Positions 47,651 through 57,628 of a stretch of 64,000 nucleotides of DNA are shown piece by piece (the first letter of the stretch is position 1; every line of letters begins with the position of its first letter). The notes beneath the pieces were generated by a model that was given only the letters and a program-made list of their open reading frames with translations, was not told where the DNA came from and did not search any database. Where the stretch lies: positions 186,001 to 250,000 of the forward strand of contig NZ_QHKX01000001.1 of NCBI RefSeq assembly GCF_003194625.1. Direction: 5' to 3'. The DNA comes from Nocardioides solisilvae (GTDB lineage Bacteria; Actinomycetota; Actinomycetes; Propionibacteriales; Nocardioidaceae). The position numbers were made by a program, and so were the translations under genes.

Positions 47651-48202
47651 TCAGGAGTAGACGTGGGGCGCCAGCGTGCCGATGTCGCGCAGGTTGCGGT
47701 AGCGCTCCTGGTAGTCCAGCCCGTAGCCCACGACGAACTCGTTGGGGATGTCCCAGCCGACGTACTTCGGCTCCACCGGCATCGAGAGCGCCTCGGGCTT
47801 GCGGAGCAGGGTCGCGATCTCGACCGAGGCCGGGTTGCGGGTGCTGAGGCTGTTGACCAGCCAGCTCAGGGTGAGCCCGGTGTCGATGATCTCGTCGACG
47901 ATCAGCACGTCGCGGCCGCTGATGTCGGTGTCGAGGTCCTTGAGGATCCGCACGACGCCGCTCGACTTCGTGCCGGCGCCGTAGGAGCTGATCGCCATCC
48001 AGTCCATCTCGACGTGGACGGGCAGCGCGCGGGCCAGGTCGGCCATCACCATCACGGCCCCGCGGAGCACCCCCACCATGAGGATGTCGCGGCCCGCGTA
48101 GTCGTCCGCGATCTGCTGGGCCATCTCGCCGAGCCGGTCCTGGATCTGCTGCTCCGTGAAGAGGACGTTGACCAGATCTGCCTCGACGTGGGTGGTCTCC
48201 AT
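47651..48202 (-). CDS. hpt: Hypoxanthine phosphoribosyltransferase
   Basis: Hpt salvages hypoxanthine and guanine with PRPP. The PRPP loop is VLIVDEIIDTGLTLSWL, with upstream ISSYGAGTKSSGVVRILKDLD and downstream VGYGLDYQERYRNL. Length is 183 residues. TAGGGT lies 7 bases before the ATG. The tilS-hpt-ftsH order is widely conserved in bacteria. Confidence 0.95.
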   Translation of the reverse strand: METTHVEADLVNVLFTEQQIQDRLGEMAQQIADDYAGRDILMVGVLRGAVMVMADLARALPVHVEMDWMAISSYGAGTKSSGVVRILKDLDTDISGRDVLIVDEIIDTGLTLSWLVNSLSTRNPASVEIATLLRKPEALSMPVEPKYVGWDIPNEFVVGYGLDYQERYRNLRDIGTLAPHVYS

Positions 48203-48212
48203 GCCGCGTACC

Positions 48213-49247
48213 CTAACCCGCCCCGTCGCGGGGTCCGGAGGACCGCTCGAGGAGCACCCGGCCGTCGCGCCGGACCGCGCGCAGGTGGCCCGGCAGGTCG
48301 ACCCCGCGCTGCCCCCGCCAGCGGGTCACCAGCTCCTCCGTCGCGACCACGTGGCCGTGGAAGAGCTCGGCGGCCGGGGCGCCGGCCCGCAGCGCCGCCA
48401 GCCGGAGCACGCGGCGGCGCACCCCCGAGGGCAGCGAGGCCAGCGCGGCCACGTCCAGCCCGTCGGGACGGGCCAGCAGCGGGTCGGCCAGCGCCGCCTC
48501 GGCGAGGTCGTCGAGGGCCTCCATGTCGCCGCGCAGCGACTCCGCCGTGCGGGCCAGCGTCTCGGCCACGCCGGGGCCGAGCTCGCGCTCCAGCACCGGC
48601 AGCACGTCATGGCGCACCCGGGCGCGCAGGAAGCGGGGGTCGGCGTTGTGCGGGTCGGTCCAGAACTCCAGGCCCTGCGCCCGGCAGGCCGCCTCGGTCT
48701 GCTCGCGCCGCAGGTCGAGGAGCGGCCGGGCGTACGCCGTCCCGTCGCGGTCGTGCGTGCGGCGCATCCCCGCCAGGGAGCGGCCGCCGCTCCCCCGCGC
48801 CAGCCCCAGCAGCACGGTCTCGGCCTGGTCGTCGAGGGTGTGGCCCAGCAGCACCGCGGCGGCGCCGGTGCGGGACGCGACCTCGCCGAGTACGGCGTAC
48901 CGGGCCTCCCGCGCGGCCGCCTCCGGCCCACGGCCCACCGCGCTCACCCGCACCCGGGCGGCGAACGTCTCGGCGACGCCGAGGGCCTCCATCTGTGCCA
49001 CCACCCGGGCGGCCTGCTCGGCCGAGCCGGGCTGCAGCCCGTGGTCGACGGTCGCCCCGACGACGGCGAGCCCCGCCCGCCCGTCCCGGCCGCGGGCCTC
49101 GAAGACCGTCGCCGCCAGCAGGGCCAGGGAGTCGGCGCCGCCGCTGCAGGCCACCAGCAGGGTGGCGCCGTCGGGCACTTCGAGGTCGGCGAGGGTGCGG
49201 CGCACCGCCAGCCGGGCGGCCGCGACCGCCGGGTCGGGGCCCGCCAC
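48213..49247 (-). CDS. tilS: tRNA(Ile)-lysidine synthetase
   Basis: TilS joins lysine to C34 of the minor tRNA-Ile so it reads AUA. The N-type PP-loop ACSGGADSLALLA and LLGHTLDDQAETVLLGLARGSG are clear. At 344 residues it lacks part of the large C-terminal domain of E. coli TilS, as is usual in actinobacteria. It ends 10 bases before hpt. Confidence 0.93.
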   Translation of the reverse strand: MAGPDPAVAAARLAVRRTLADLEVPDGATLLVACSGGADSLALLAATVFEARGRDGRAGLAVVGATVDHGLQPGSAEQAARVVAQMEALGVAETFAARVRVSAVGRGPEAAAREARYAVLGEVASRTGAAAVLLGHTLDDQAETVLLGLARGSGGRSLAGMRRTHDRDGTAYARPLLDLRREQTEAACRAQGLEFWTDPHNADPRFLRARVRHDVLPVLERELGPGVAETLARTAESLRGDMEALDDLAEAALADPLLARPDGLDVAALASLPSGVRRRVLRLAALRAGAPAAELFHGHVVATEELVTRWRGQRGVDLPGHLRAVRRDGRVLLERSSGPRDGAG

Positions 49248-49263
49248 GTCGTCCCGCCGACCC

Positions 49264-50310
49264 TCAGCCGTGGACCCGGGCGACCCAGGCGTCGGGGTCG
49301 TGGATCTCGGCCCTGCTCGGCAGGTGGCCCGCCTCGGCCCAGACCGCGTTGAACCCCTCCATGCCGACGCGGTCCACGACCGCGCGGACGAACTTCGCCC
49401 CGTCGCGGTACTGCGCCATCTTGGCGTCCAGCCCCATCAGCCGGCGCAGCAGCCGGTCGAGCACCCCGACGCCGCCGCGGCGCTGGTCGAACTTGCGCCG
49501 GATGTCGGCCACGCTGCCGATCACCTCGGGCCCCACCCCGTCCATCACCACGTCGGCGTGCCCCTCGAGCAGCGACATCACCCCGGTCACCCGGTCGACC
49601 AGCTCGCGCTGCTCGGGGGTGCCGACGACCTCGAGCAGGCTCACGCCCTCCTTGCCGCGGACCAGCTCGGAGACCTTGCCGAGCACGTCGGTGACCAGGG
49701 CGTCGGGCTGCACCGAGCCCACGAGCTGGTCCATCAGGGAGAAGAGGTGCTCGCGCATCCAGGGCACGGCGGTGAACTGCACCCGGTGGGTCTCCTCGTG
49801 CAGGCAGACCCAGAGCCGGAAGTCGGACGGGTCGGCCCCGAGCTCGCGCTCGACGTGGACGACGTTGGGGGCGACCAAAAGCAGCCGGCCGGCGGGCTCG
49901 TGGAAGGGGTCGAACTGGCCCAGGACCTTGCCGCCGAGGAAGCCGAGGAGGACGCCGACCTCGGCCGCCGTGACGCGCGAGCCGACGGCACGGGTCAGCC
50001 CGCGCGGGGGACCCTTGCGCTCGGCCAGCCGGTCGGCGATCGGGTCGATCACCCGGGCGAAGCTGTCGGCGTTGGCCTGGACCCAGCCGGCGCGGTCCAC
50101 GACGAGGAGCGGGGCGGTGCCAGACGCCGCGGCCAGCCCGGTGAAGTCGGCGACGAGGCCGGTGGAGCGCTCGGCGCCCGCGCGGAGCTCGGCCACCGCC
50201 TCGGCGGCCTCGCCGGCGCCGACCTCGGGCCCGGGGCCCGCGGCCCGCGCCCCGATCCGGGCAGCCAGCTCCCAGTCGACCATCCCGTGCCGGGTCCCCT
50301 GCTGCGTCAT
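49264..50310 (-). CDS. Zinc-dependent metalloprotease-like protein (DUF2342, F420-associated)
   Basis: The 348-residue protein has LWVCLHEETHRVQFTAVPWM with an HExxH-like HEETH motif, matching the DUF2342/hydrolase family often labelled coenzyme F420 biosynthesis-associated. No signal peptide is seen. The cellular role is unknown. TAGGGT lies 6 bases before the ATG. It sits between dacB and tilS, a common actinobacterial order. Confidence 0.88.
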   Translation of the reverse strand: MTQQGTRHGMVDWELAARIGARAAGPGPEVGAGEAAEAVAELRAGAERSTGLVADFTGLAAASGTAPLLVVDRAGWVQANADSFARVIDPIADRLAERKGPPRGLTRAVGSRVTAAEVGVLLGFLGGKVLGQFDPFHEPAGRLLLVAPNVVHVERELGADPSDFRLWVCLHEETHRVQFTAVPWMREHLFSLMDQLVGSVQPDALVTDVLGKVSELVRGKEGVSLLEVVGTPEQRELVDRVTGVMSLLEGHADVVMDGVGPEVIGSVADIRRKFDQRRGGVGVLDRLLRRLMGLDAKMAQYRDGAKFVRAVVDRVGMEGFNAVWAEAGHLPSRAEIHDPDAWVARVHG

Positions 50311-50319
50311 GCGCCGACC

Positions 50320-51795
50320 CTAGCCGCCGGCACCGCAGGAGCAGCCCGCCAGCGAGGCGGCCACCCGGTCGAGCGCGGCGCGCGCGTCGAGGCTGCGCTC
50401 GGCCGGCACCCGGTCGGCGCCCAGGACCACCACCATCGCGTGGCCGGAGACGTCGGTGACCAGGCCGGCCAGCGCGTGCACCCCGGTGAGGGTCCCGGTC
50501 TTGGCCCGCACCCGGCCCGGTCCCGCGGGCGGGCCCTCGCCGAAGCGCAGCGCCAGCGACCCGGAGAAGCCCGCGACAGGGAGGCCCTCGACGACCCCGC
50601 GCAGGCGAGGGTGCTCCGGCGAGGCGGCGAGCCGGAGCACCGCGACCAGGGTGGCCGCCGAGAGCCGGTTGTCCCGGGAGAGCCCGGAGCCGTCGTACAG
50701 CTCGTCGGCGCCGAGGTCGACGCCGAGGTCGGCCAGCGCCTGCCTGGTCCCGGCGGCGCCGGCCTCGAAGCTGCCCACCCCCGAGGTGGCCAGGCCGACG
50801 TGGTGGGCGAGCACCTCGGCGGTCTCGTTGTCGCTGACGTCGACCATCCGGGCGACCAGCTGGTCCAGCGGGGCCGACTCGACCGCCGCGAGCTCGGTCG
50901 CCCCGGCCGGCGCGGTCGCGGGCCGCGGCGGGCCGACCACCCGGACGCCGGCGTCGCGGAGCGCGGCCGCGAACCGCTCGGCGGCGTCGCGGGCGGGGTC
51001 CTCGACCCGTCCCCAGCCGGAGTCGTCCCGGCCGCCGTCCACCCAGAGCGGGACGATCGGCGAGACGATCTGGTCGCGGACGTAGTCGGGCCGCCACCGC
51101 GGGTTCTCGGCCGGGCCGGCGAAGAGGGAGGTGTCGTAGCGGAGCCGCACCTTGGCCGACGTCCGGACGGGCTGCCGGCCGGGCTCCCGGGCGGCCAGGG
51201 CGACGGCGGCCTGCTCGGCGAGCGTGGTCAGGTCGGCCCGGGCCGGGCGGGTGCCGGCGGGGGCGGGCTCGGCGGCCAGCAGCGGGTCGCCACCGCCGAC
51301 CAGCACGACCTGGCCCTCCCGCTCCCCGGTGACGACCCGGGTCCGGAACCGGGTGCCGGGCTCGAGCACCGCGAGCGCCGCCACCCCGGTGAGCAGCTTG
51401 GTGGTCGAGGCGGGCAGCAGCCGCCCGCGGCCCCGCGCGAGCACGGGCTCGCCGCCGGCCAGGTCGGCCACGGCCGCGACCACGTGGGGGCCGAGCGCGT
51501 CGTCGCGCAGCCCGTCGGCCACGGCGGCCCGGACGGCAGCGGGGTCCAGCGCGGCGGGGCCGACCGGCTCGGCGACCGGCAGGGGCTCCGCGGGGTCCGG
51601 CAGCAGCGCCCCGGCCGCGGCGGCCGGCGGCTCCTCCGGGCCCCAGCCGAGGTACGTCGGCCCCCACTCGCGGTCGGCCGCGGCGACGGAGGTGCCGAGC
51701 AGGGCCAGGACCAGCAGGGTGGGCAGGACGTGCGCCGCGCGGCCGGGCCCCCGAGGGGACGCCGGCGGCGTGTGGCCTGCATCACGTCGCCCCAC
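50320..51795 (-). CDS. dacB: D-alanyl-D-alanine carboxypeptidase/endopeptidase (PBP4 type)
   Basis: The 491-residue protein has an N-terminal hydrophobic segment ([20 protein letters not shown]), consistent with export. The penicillin-binding triad is present: ASTTKLLTG (SxxK), VSDNETAEV (SxN) and KTGTLTGVH (KTG). It trims peptidoglycan stem peptides outside the membrane. A GGGAGGA site precedes the GTG. Confidence 0.92.
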   Translation of the reverse strand: MGRRDAGHTPPASPRGPGRAAHVLPTLLVLALLGTSVAAADREWGPTYLGWGPEEPPAAAAGALLPDPAEPLPVAEPVGPAALDPAAVRAAVADGLRDDALGPHVVAAVADLAGGEPVLARGRGRLLPASTTKLLTGVAALAVLEPGTRFRTRVVTGEREGQVVLVGGGDPLLAAEPAPAGTRPARADLTTLAEQAAVALAAREPGRQPVRTSAKVRLRYDTSLFAGPAENPRWRPDYVRDQIVSPIVPLWVDGGRDDSGWGRVEDPARDAAERFAAALRDAGVRVVGPPRPATAPAGATELAAVESAPLDQLVARMVDVSDNETAEVLAHHVGLATSGVGSFEAGAAGTRQALADLGVDLGADELYDGSGLSRDNRLSAATLVAVLRLAASPEHPRLRGVVEGLPVAGFSGSLALRFGEGPPAGPGRVRAKTGTLTGVHALAGLVTDVSGHAMVVVLGADRVPAERSLDARAALDRVAASLAGCSCGAGG

Positions 51796-51944
51796 GGCAG
51801 CGTCCTCCCGACTGTGTGTGTGCGCCCATTGTGCGCGACAATGACCCCCGTCACGTCCCGGGGACTCTCCTGGCGGCCCTCGCCGCCTGCAGGCGCTGGT
51901 CGACGTGGACCAATCCGCTGAGCAGAGATGACGAGGTGAAAGCC

Positions 51945-52484
51945 GTGCTGGAGTTCGACGTGCTGGTCGAGATCCCCAAGGGTGAGCGCAACAAGTACGA
52001 GGTCGACCACCACACCGGGCGGCTCCGCCTGGACCGGATGCTCTTCACCTCGACGGCCTACCCGGCCGACTACGGCTACATCGAGAACACCCTGGGCCAG
52101 GACGGCGACCCGCTCGACGCGCTGGTCATCCTCGGCGCGCCGACCTTCCCGGGCTGCCTCATCGCCTGCCGCGCGATCGGCATGTTCCGGATGACCGACG
52201 AGGCCGGCGGTGACGACAAGGTCCTCTGCGTGCCGACCCACGACCCGCGGATGGAGCACCTGCAGGACATCGGCGACGTCTCCAAGTTCGACCGCCTGGA
52301 GATCCAGCACTTCTTCGAGGTCTACAAGGACCTCGAGCCCGGCAAGTCCGTCGAGGGCGCCGAGTGGGTCGGCAAGGAGGAGGCCGTCGCCGAGGTGCAC
52401 GCCTCCTTCGAGCGCTTCAAGACCGAGGGCCACGGCAGCGACGTGGCCAACCTCGCCGACGACAGCCTGGGCGAGAAGGCCTGA
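51945..52484 (+). CDS. ppa: Inorganic pyrophosphatase
   Basis: Ppa hydrolyses pyrophosphate and drives biosynthesis. The family I signature is seen in [36 protein letters not shown] and GDPLDALV. Length is 179 residues. The frame opens further upstream, but GTG at 51945, with GAGGTG six bases before, gives the family-typical [12 protein letters not shown] start; GTG at 51936 is the alternative. It converges on sigJ. Confidence 0.95.
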   Translation: MLEFDVLVEIPKGERNKYEVDHHTGRLRLDRMLFTSTAYPADYGYIENTLGQDGDPLDALVILGAPTFPGCLIACRAIGMFRMTDEAGGDDKVLCVPTHDPRMEHLQDIGDVSKFDRLEIQHFFEVYKDLEPGKSVEGAEWVGKEEAVAEVHASFERFKTEGHGSDVANLADDSLGEKA

Positions 52485-52506
52485 CGCCGCTCCACCCCAC
52501 CCCGCC

Positions 52507-52554
52507 GGACGTCATACGGTGCGGCGGAGCGCTGCTCCGCCCCGTATGACGTCC
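52507..52554. terminator. Large hairpin between ppa and sigJ, overlapping the sigJ 3' end
   Basis: Thirteen-base arms (GGACGTCATACGG and CCGTATGACGTCC) enclose an 8-bp stem (GGCGGAGC and GCTCCGCC) with a 3-base loop and a 3-base bulge. It sits 23 bases past ppa and can terminate both convergent genes. The sigJ stop lies inside the left arm, so the last 13 sense codons of sigJ form much of the stem. Confidence 0.75.
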
Positions 52555-53423
52555 CGGCGGTCCAGGCCCCGCAGCTTGTCGGGGTTGCGGACCACGTAGA
52601 GCGCGGTCACCACCCCGTCCTCGACGAGCATCGTGCCGACACCGGTGACCTCCCCGTCGACGACGAAGGCCAGCGCGGGCGCGCCGTTGCTCCAGACCGG
52701 TCGCAGCTCCAGCCCCTCGGGCGTGACGGCGGCCAGGAACCGCAGCACCTTCTCCACCCCGACGATCGGCCGCAGCGCCGCCTGGACGCGCCCGCCCCCG
52801 TCGCTGACGAGGACCACGTCGGGCGCCAGCAGGTCGAGCAGCTGCTGCAGGTCCCCCGTGCCGGCGGCCACCCGGAACCGCTCCACGATCTCGGCCGCCT
52901 CCCGCGCGTCGACGCGGCTGCGGGGCCGCCGCGCCGCGACGTGGCTGCGGGCCCGGTGCGCGACCTGCCGCACCGCGGCCTCGGACTTCTCCACCGCGGC
53001 CGCGATCTCGTCGTACCCGAGGCCGAAGACCTCCCGGAGCACGAAGACTGCCCGCTCGGTCGGCGCGAGGGTCTCCAGCACGAGCAGCATCGCGGTCGAG
53101 ACGCTCTCGGCGAGCACGACGTCGTCGGCGACGTCGGGGGCGGTCAGCAGGGGCTCGGGCAGCCACGGGCCGACGTAGGTCTCGCGGCGCCGCGACGCGG
53201 TCCGCAGCCGGTTGAGGGCCTGGTGGGTGACGGTCCGGACCAGGTAGGCGCGCGGGTCGCGCACGCCTGCCCGGTCGACCTCCGACCAGCGCAGCCACGC
53301 GTCCTGCAGCACGTCCTCGGCGTCGGCCGCCGAGCCGAGCATCTCGTAGGCGACCGTGAGCAGCAGCCCGCGGTGGCGGACGAAGGGGTCGTCGTCCGGC
53401 TGCCCGCCCGTCGCCCCGCTCAC
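52512..53423 (-). CDS. sigJ: ECF sigma factor SigJ type (with SnoaL-like C-terminal domain)
   Basis: The 303-residue factor has region 2 (HRGLLLTVAYEMLGSAADAEDVLQDAWLRW), region 4 (LAPTERAVFVLREVFGLGYDEIAAAVEKSEAAVRQVAHRAR), and a SnoaL-like C-terminal domain (RFRVAAGTGDLQQLLDLLAPDVVLVSDGGG). SigJ/ECF41 members often neighbour a carboxymuconolactone decarboxylase-type gene, as here. GTG at 53423 overlaps that gene's stop (GTGA). The C-terminal DRRDVIRGGAALRRTV is encoded within a hairpin. Confidence 0.88.
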   Translation of the reverse strand: MSGATGGQPDDDPFVRHRGLLLTVAYEMLGSAADAEDVLQDAWLRWSEVDRAGVRDPRAYLVRTVTHQALNRLRTASRRRETYVGPWLPEPLLTAPDVADDVVLAESVSTAMLLVLETLAPTERAVFVLREVFGLGYDEIAAAVEKSEAAVRQVAHRARSHVAARRPRSRVDAREAAEIVERFRVAAGTGDLQQLLDLLAPDVVLVSDGGGRVQAALRPIVGVEKVLRFLAAVTPEGLELRPVWSNGAPALAFVVDGEVTGVGTMLVEDGVVTALYVVRNPDKLRGLDRRDVIRGGAALRRTV

Positions 53424-53995
53424 GGGGTCGAGGGTACGGCGAGCGGCAGCGCGCAGGCGTCGGAGTAGCCCTGGCTGGCCAGGCCCATCGCGGCGTTGAA
53501 GCGCGAGCGCTGGTTCTCCACCGCCACCGTCATGGTCAGCTCGACGACCGCCGCGTGGCCCAGCGCCGCGTCGAGGCGGGCGACCATCTCGTCGGTCACG
53601 GTGGGCGGGGTGGCCGTGACGGCCTCGGCGTAGGCCATCACGTCGCGCTCGAGGTCGGTGAAGACCTCCGCCTCGCGCCACCGCGGCACCTCGCGCACCT
53701 TGGCGACGTCCAGCCCCTCCTGGTGGGCCAGGAAGTAGCCGAAGTCCAGGCACCACGAGCAGCCGATGGTGCCCGCGGAGGCCATCACGGCGTACGTCTT
53801 GAGGTGGGCGTCGAGCGCCGACCAGGTCGACACCTTCCGCTCGAACCCGAGGACGGACCTCAGCACCGGCTTGTTGTGCCAGAGCACGTACGCGTTGTCG
53901 GGGACCTCGCCCCACATGCGGCGGGCGACGCGGGTCATCACGGCGGCGTAGGCGCCGACGGGCTCGGCCTTCGGGATCCGGAACCTGCTGGGCAT
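53420..53995 (-). CDS. Carboxymuconolactone decarboxylase / AhpD-like protein
   Basis: The 191-residue protein has an AhpD-type redox motif, GCSWCLDFG (CxxC), with helical CMD-family context (LDAHLKTYAVMASAGTIG). In ECF41 loci such proteins are the usual partner and may respond to peroxides or alkylating stress. ATG at 53995 has AGGAGACACG upstream. It overlaps sigJ (GTGA). Confidence 0.88.
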   Translation of the reverse strand: MPSRFRIPKAEPVGAYAAVMTRVARRMWGEVPDNAYVLWHNKPVLRSVLGFERKVSTWSALDAHLKTYAVMASAGTIGCSWCLDFGYFLAHQEGLDVAKVREVPRWREAEVFTDLERDVMAYAEAVTATPPTVTDEMVARLDAALGHAAVVELTMTVAVENQRSRFNAAMGLASQGYSDACALPLAVPSTP

Positions 53996-54089
53996 CGTGT
54001 CTCCTCTCGGCGGGCGCGCTCGTCGCGCCGTCGACATGGAGACACCGCCCGCCCCCGGTCTGTGACACCCCCCTCCCAAGTTGGAGGGG

Positions 54090-54629
54090 TCAGCCGAGGG
54101 AGCGGAGGAAGAGGTCGGTGGTCTCGGCGACGGCGTACTGCACCTCGGCGGAGCGGACGGCGTCGCCGGTGAGCATCCCGTGGTCGGCGTCGGGGACCTC
54201 GAGGACGTCGCAGCCGCCCTCGGCGAGCCGGGCGGCGACGGCCGGGTCCCAGAGCTCGTCGGCGAGGCCGCCGACCAGCAGCTGGCGGGCCGGGTTGGCG
54301 GCGATCGCCTCGGCCACGGCCGGGACGACGAGGAGCGGGGTGAGCCAGATGGCCGGCAGGCCGCGCTCGGCGGCGTACGGCGCTGCGCGGGTCCCGAGCG
54401 ACTTGGCCACGACCAGAGCGGGCTCGCCCCCGTCGGCCACGACCTCCTCCACGTGGCGGCGCACCCAGGCGTCGGCGGCGGCCTCCGACGGGGTGGTGGC
54501 GTCGCTGGCCCACGGCAGCGGCCGGGCCGTCCAGCCGTGCTGCTCGACCGCCTGCCGGGCGAAGTGCAGGAGCGGCGCGGACGGCGGGTAGTTGCGGCCC
54601 GGCAGCAGGAGCGCCGTCCCCTCGCTCAC
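54090..54629 (-). CDS. Small alpha/beta-hydrolase-like protein
   Basis: The 179-residue protein has LLLPGRNYPPSAPLL at the start and ALVVAKSLGTRAAPYAA, where G-x-S-x-G-type nucleophile context reads A-K-S-L-G. The C-terminal DADHGMLTGD supplies a histidine. It resembles dienelactone hydrolase-like or KANL3/Tex30-type hydrolases. Function is unknown. GTG at 54629 overlaps the acyl-CoA dehydrogenase stop (GTGA). Confidence 0.78.
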   Translation of the reverse strand: MSEGTALLLPGRNYPPSAPLLHFARQAVEQHGWTARPLPWASDATTPSEAAADAWVRRHVEEVVADGGEPALVVAKSLGTRAAPYAAERGLPAIWLTPLLVVPAVAEAIAANPARQLLVGGLADELWDPAVAARLAEGGCDVLEVPDADHGMLTGDAVRSAEVQYAVAETTDLFLRSLG

Positions 54630-56647
54630 CCGTCGACCCCGACGGCCTCGGAGGAGAGCAGCTCCTCGGAGCGCAGCATCTCCCGCGGGATCCCGTAGGC
54701 GTCGACCAGGTCGACCGCGATCGGCCGGATCTTGCGGCAGAGGTTGTTGACCTCGCGGGTGATCGCCTTGCTGCGGGCGATGGAGAGCCTGCCGTGCTCC
54801 ATGAACCAGGCCCGGTCCGCCTCGATCCGCGACAGGGCGTAGAGGTCGCAGAGCAGGTTGAGGGCGACCTTCTCGTCGCCGTCGGGCAGGGCCGCGGTCT
54901 TCTCGACGAACGCCTCCAGCACGAGCCGCTCGACGTGCGCGCGGGCGGTCGCGATCACGTGGTCCTGGACCCGGGAGAAGACGTCGCCGGGGTTGCCGCC
55001 GGCGTCGACGCCCGCCTTGAGCCGCCGGGCGACGCCGCCGATCATGTGCTCCTCGCGGAACCGCAGCATCGCCACCTGGTAGTTGGGGTCGAGCAGGCCG
55101 GCCTCCTGGTCCCACTCGTCGCCGCCGGGGAGGACGTCCTTGATCCGCTCGAGCAGCTTGTGCACCGCGCTCTTCTCCAGCACGGTCTCGACGGCCAGCC
55201 CGGTGACGAACCGGACCATCCCGAACTGGTCCATCTCCTCGAACTCGCCCGCGTAGTCGGTGAGCAGTCCCTTGGCGACCAGCTGGAGCAGGACGTGGTT
55301 GTCGCCCTCGAAGGTGGTGAAGACGTCGGTATCGGCCTTCAGCGCGTGGAAGCGGTTGGTCGAGAGGTAGCCGGCGCCACCGCAGGCCTCACGGCACTCC
55401 TGGATGGTCCGGGTGGCGTGCCAGGTGCCGAACGCCTTGGTGCCCGCCGCGCGGGACTCCAGCAGCCGCCTGACCTCGTCGTCGTCGGTGAGACCCGAGA
55501 AGACGCCGTGCAGCTGGTCGGCGACGACCTCCTGGGCGAAGTGCAGGGCGTAGTTCTCCGCCAGCAGCGGCAGGAGGCGCCGCTGGTGCATGCCGTAGTC
55601 GAGGAGCAGCTGCTCGCTCTCGGGGTCGGCGGCCTCGAACTGGCGGCGCTTGTCGCCGTACTTCACGGCGATCGCCAGCGCGACCTTCGCGGCGTTGATG
55701 GCCGCGCCGCCGACGGAGACCCGGCCCTGCACGAGCGTGCCGAGCATGGTGAAGAAGCGCCGGCCAGGGCTCTCGATGGGGCTGCTGTAGACGCCCTCGG
55801 CGCTCACGTCGGCGAACTTGTTGAGCAGGTGGGACCGCGGGACCCGGACGCCGTCGAACCAGAAGCGGCCGTTGTCGACGCCGTTCAGCCCCATCTTGGG
55901 GCCGCAGTCCTCGATCCGCACGCCGGGCGCGGGCTCGCCGTCGACGCGGACCGGGACGACGAAGGCGTGGACGCCGTGGCGCTCGCCGCCGACCTCGAGC
56001 TGGGCGAAGACCACCGCGAGCTCGGCGTGGCGGGCGGCGTTGCCGATGTAGTCCTTGCGGGCGTCGTCGTCGGGGGTGGTGATGACGAACTCGTCGGTCT
56101 CGGGGTCGAAGACCGCGACGGTGCCGAGCGCCTGGACGTTGGAGCCGTGCCCGGTCTCGGTCATCGCGAAGGAGCCCAGCAGCCGGCCCGAGACGATGTC
56201 GGCCATCCAGCGGTCGTGGTGCTCCTGGGTGCCGAGCTGGAGGATCGCGCCGCCGAAGAGGCCGAACTGCACGCCCACCTTGACCAGCACCGACAGGTCG
56301 CCCAGGGCGAGGGTCTCGAACGCCGCGATCGACGCGCCGACGTCGCCGCCACCGCCGTACTCGGTCGGCAGGCCCATCCCGGTCTGGCCGGTCGCGGCGA
56401 GCTCGACCACGACCTCCTTGACCCGCTCGCGGAACTCCTCGCTGCCCAGCCGCTCGGCCTCCTCGAGCAGGCCGGCGTGCTGGACGAGGTTGTCGCGCAC
56501 GAGCTGGCGCACCTCGGCGTAGCGGCCGTCGAGCAGGCCGCGCATCACGTCGACGTCGACGGTCGGCTGCCGGTAGCCCTTCTCGACCTCCTCCGCGGAC
56601 TTCTCGGCGGCGGCGGCTTCGGCGGGGGTGAGCGGCTCGGCAGACAT
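54626..56647 (-). CDS. Acyl-CoA dehydrogenase (long, ACAD10/FadE-like)
   Basis: At 673 residues this is a long acyl-CoA dehydrogenase. FAD/substrate elements include GMGLPTEYGGGGDVGASIAAFE, FAMTETGHGSNVQAL, GPKMGLNGVDNG and CREACGGAGYLSTNR (substrate loop). TATCGT lies 6 bases before the ATG. It forms a pair with the small hydrolase. Substrate chain length is unknown. Confidence 0.9.
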   Translation of the reverse strand: MSAEPLTPAEAAAAEKSAEEVEKGYRQPTVDVDVMRGLLDGRYAEVRQLVRDNLVQHAGLLEEAERLGSEEFRERVKEVVVELAATGQTGMGLPTEYGGGGDVGASIAAFETLALGDLSVLVKVGVQFGLFGGAILQLGTQEHHDRWMADIVSGRLLGSFAMTETGHGSNVQALGTVAVFDPETDEFVITTPDDDARKDYIGNAARHAELAVVFAQLEVGGERHGVHAFVVPVRVDGEPAPGVRIEDCGPKMGLNGVDNGRFWFDGVRVPRSHLLNKFADVSAEGVYSSPIESPGRRFFTMLGTLVQGRVSVGGAAINAAKVALAIAVKYGDKRRQFEAADPESEQLLLDYGMHQRRLLPLLAENYALHFAQEVVADQLHGVFSGLTDDDEVRRLLESRAAGTKAFGTWHATRTIQECREACGGAGYLSTNRFHALKADTDVFTTFEGDNHVLLQLVAKGLLTDYAGEFEEMDQFGMVRFVTGLAVETVLEKSAVHKLLERIKDVLPGGDEWDQEAGLLDPNYQVAMLRFREEHMIGGVARRLKAGVDAGGNPGDVFSRVQDHVIATARAHVERLVLEAFVEKTAALPDGDEKVALNLLCDLYALSRIEADRAWFMEHGRLSIARSKAITREVNNLCRKIRPIAVDLVDAYGIPREMLRSEELLSSEAVGVDG

Positions 56648-56715
56648 GTCGACACGATACCCACGGGTAGGTCTCCGCAATCGGCGTCGCGGCGATCGGG
56701 GGTACCCTCGGCGCC

Positions 56716-57594
56716 GTGACTCCCACCCGACCCGGACCCGAGGGCTCCCCCTTCGGCCGGCTCGGCTACAACTTCTCCATCGTCGGCGCCCAGAAGTCGG
56801 GCACCTCCACGCTGTCGGGCACGATCAGCCAGCACCCGCTGGTCTGCCGCCCGCCGCGCAAGGAGGCGCACTTCTTCAACGACGAGGAGTACGACTGGGA
56901 GCACCCCGACTACGAGCGCGACTACACCGCGCCGAAGCGGGCCCGGATCCACACGATGGTCGGCGACTCCACGCCCGTCTACCTGATGTGGCCGCAGGCG
57001 CTGGAGCGGATGGCTGCCTACAAGCCCGACATGCCGCTGATCGCGATCTTCCGCGACCCGCTGGAGCGGCTCTTCTCGCACTGGACGATGCTCCGCACCC
57101 GGCACCCCGACTGGCCCGACTGGCCCGGCTTCCTCACCGAGTTCCGCCCGACGTCGTTCCCCACGACGATCCCCGAGGGCGTGCGGCCGATGCGCTACAA
57201 GCACCTGTCGGGCATCGCGCGCGGCTTCTACGGCGCCCAGCTCGAGCACGGCTTCGGGGTCTTCGACCGCGAGCAGTGGCTGCTGCTGGAGTTCCGGCAG
57301 ATGCTGGCCGACTACGAGTCCGTCGTCGACCGGGTCACCGACCACCTGGGGCTGCCCCGCTTCGAGGAGCGTCCGCCGCTGCGCAACCGGTACGCCGGCG
57401 CCGAGCGGGTGCCGGGGACCGCCCCGACGGGCGACGACCTGGCCGCGCTGGCCGAGCTGTACGCCGAGGACCTCGCCCTCTTCGGCCGGCTCTCGGGCCT
57501 CGACACCTCGCACTGGCCGACCACCCGGATCCTCGAGGGCTCCCTCGACCCCGCGGAGCTCGCGGCCCGCTTCGCCACCCGCGTCGCGGGGTGA
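56716..57594 (+). CDS. PAPS-dependent sulfotransferase
   Basis: The 292-residue protein starts its core with FSIVGAQKSGTSTLSGTISQHP, the 5'-phosphosulfate loop, and has IAIFRDPLERLFSHWTML, the 3'-phosphate motif. TACCCT lies 7 bases before the GTG. It belongs to the heparan sulfate-type sulfotransferase branch and may modify an envelope glycan. It is the second sulfotransferase in the window, 21 kb from the first. Confidence 0.88.
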   Translation: MTPTRPGPEGSPFGRLGYNFSIVGAQKSGTSTLSGTISQHPLVCRPPRKEAHFFNDEEYDWEHPDYERDYTAPKRARIHTMVGDSTPVYLMWPQALERMAAYKPDMPLIAIFRDPLERLFSHWTMLRTRHPDWPDWPGFLTEFRPTSFPTTIPEGVRPMRYKHLSGIARGFYGAQLEHGFGVFDREQWLLLEFRQMLADYESVVDRVTDHLGLPRFEERPPLRNRYAGAERVPGTAPTGDDLAALAELYAEDLALFGRLSGLDTSHWPTTRILEGSLDPAELAARFATRVAG

Positions 57595-57628
57595 GGAGTC
57601 ACCGGGGCCCCGGCGGAGTACGCCGCCG

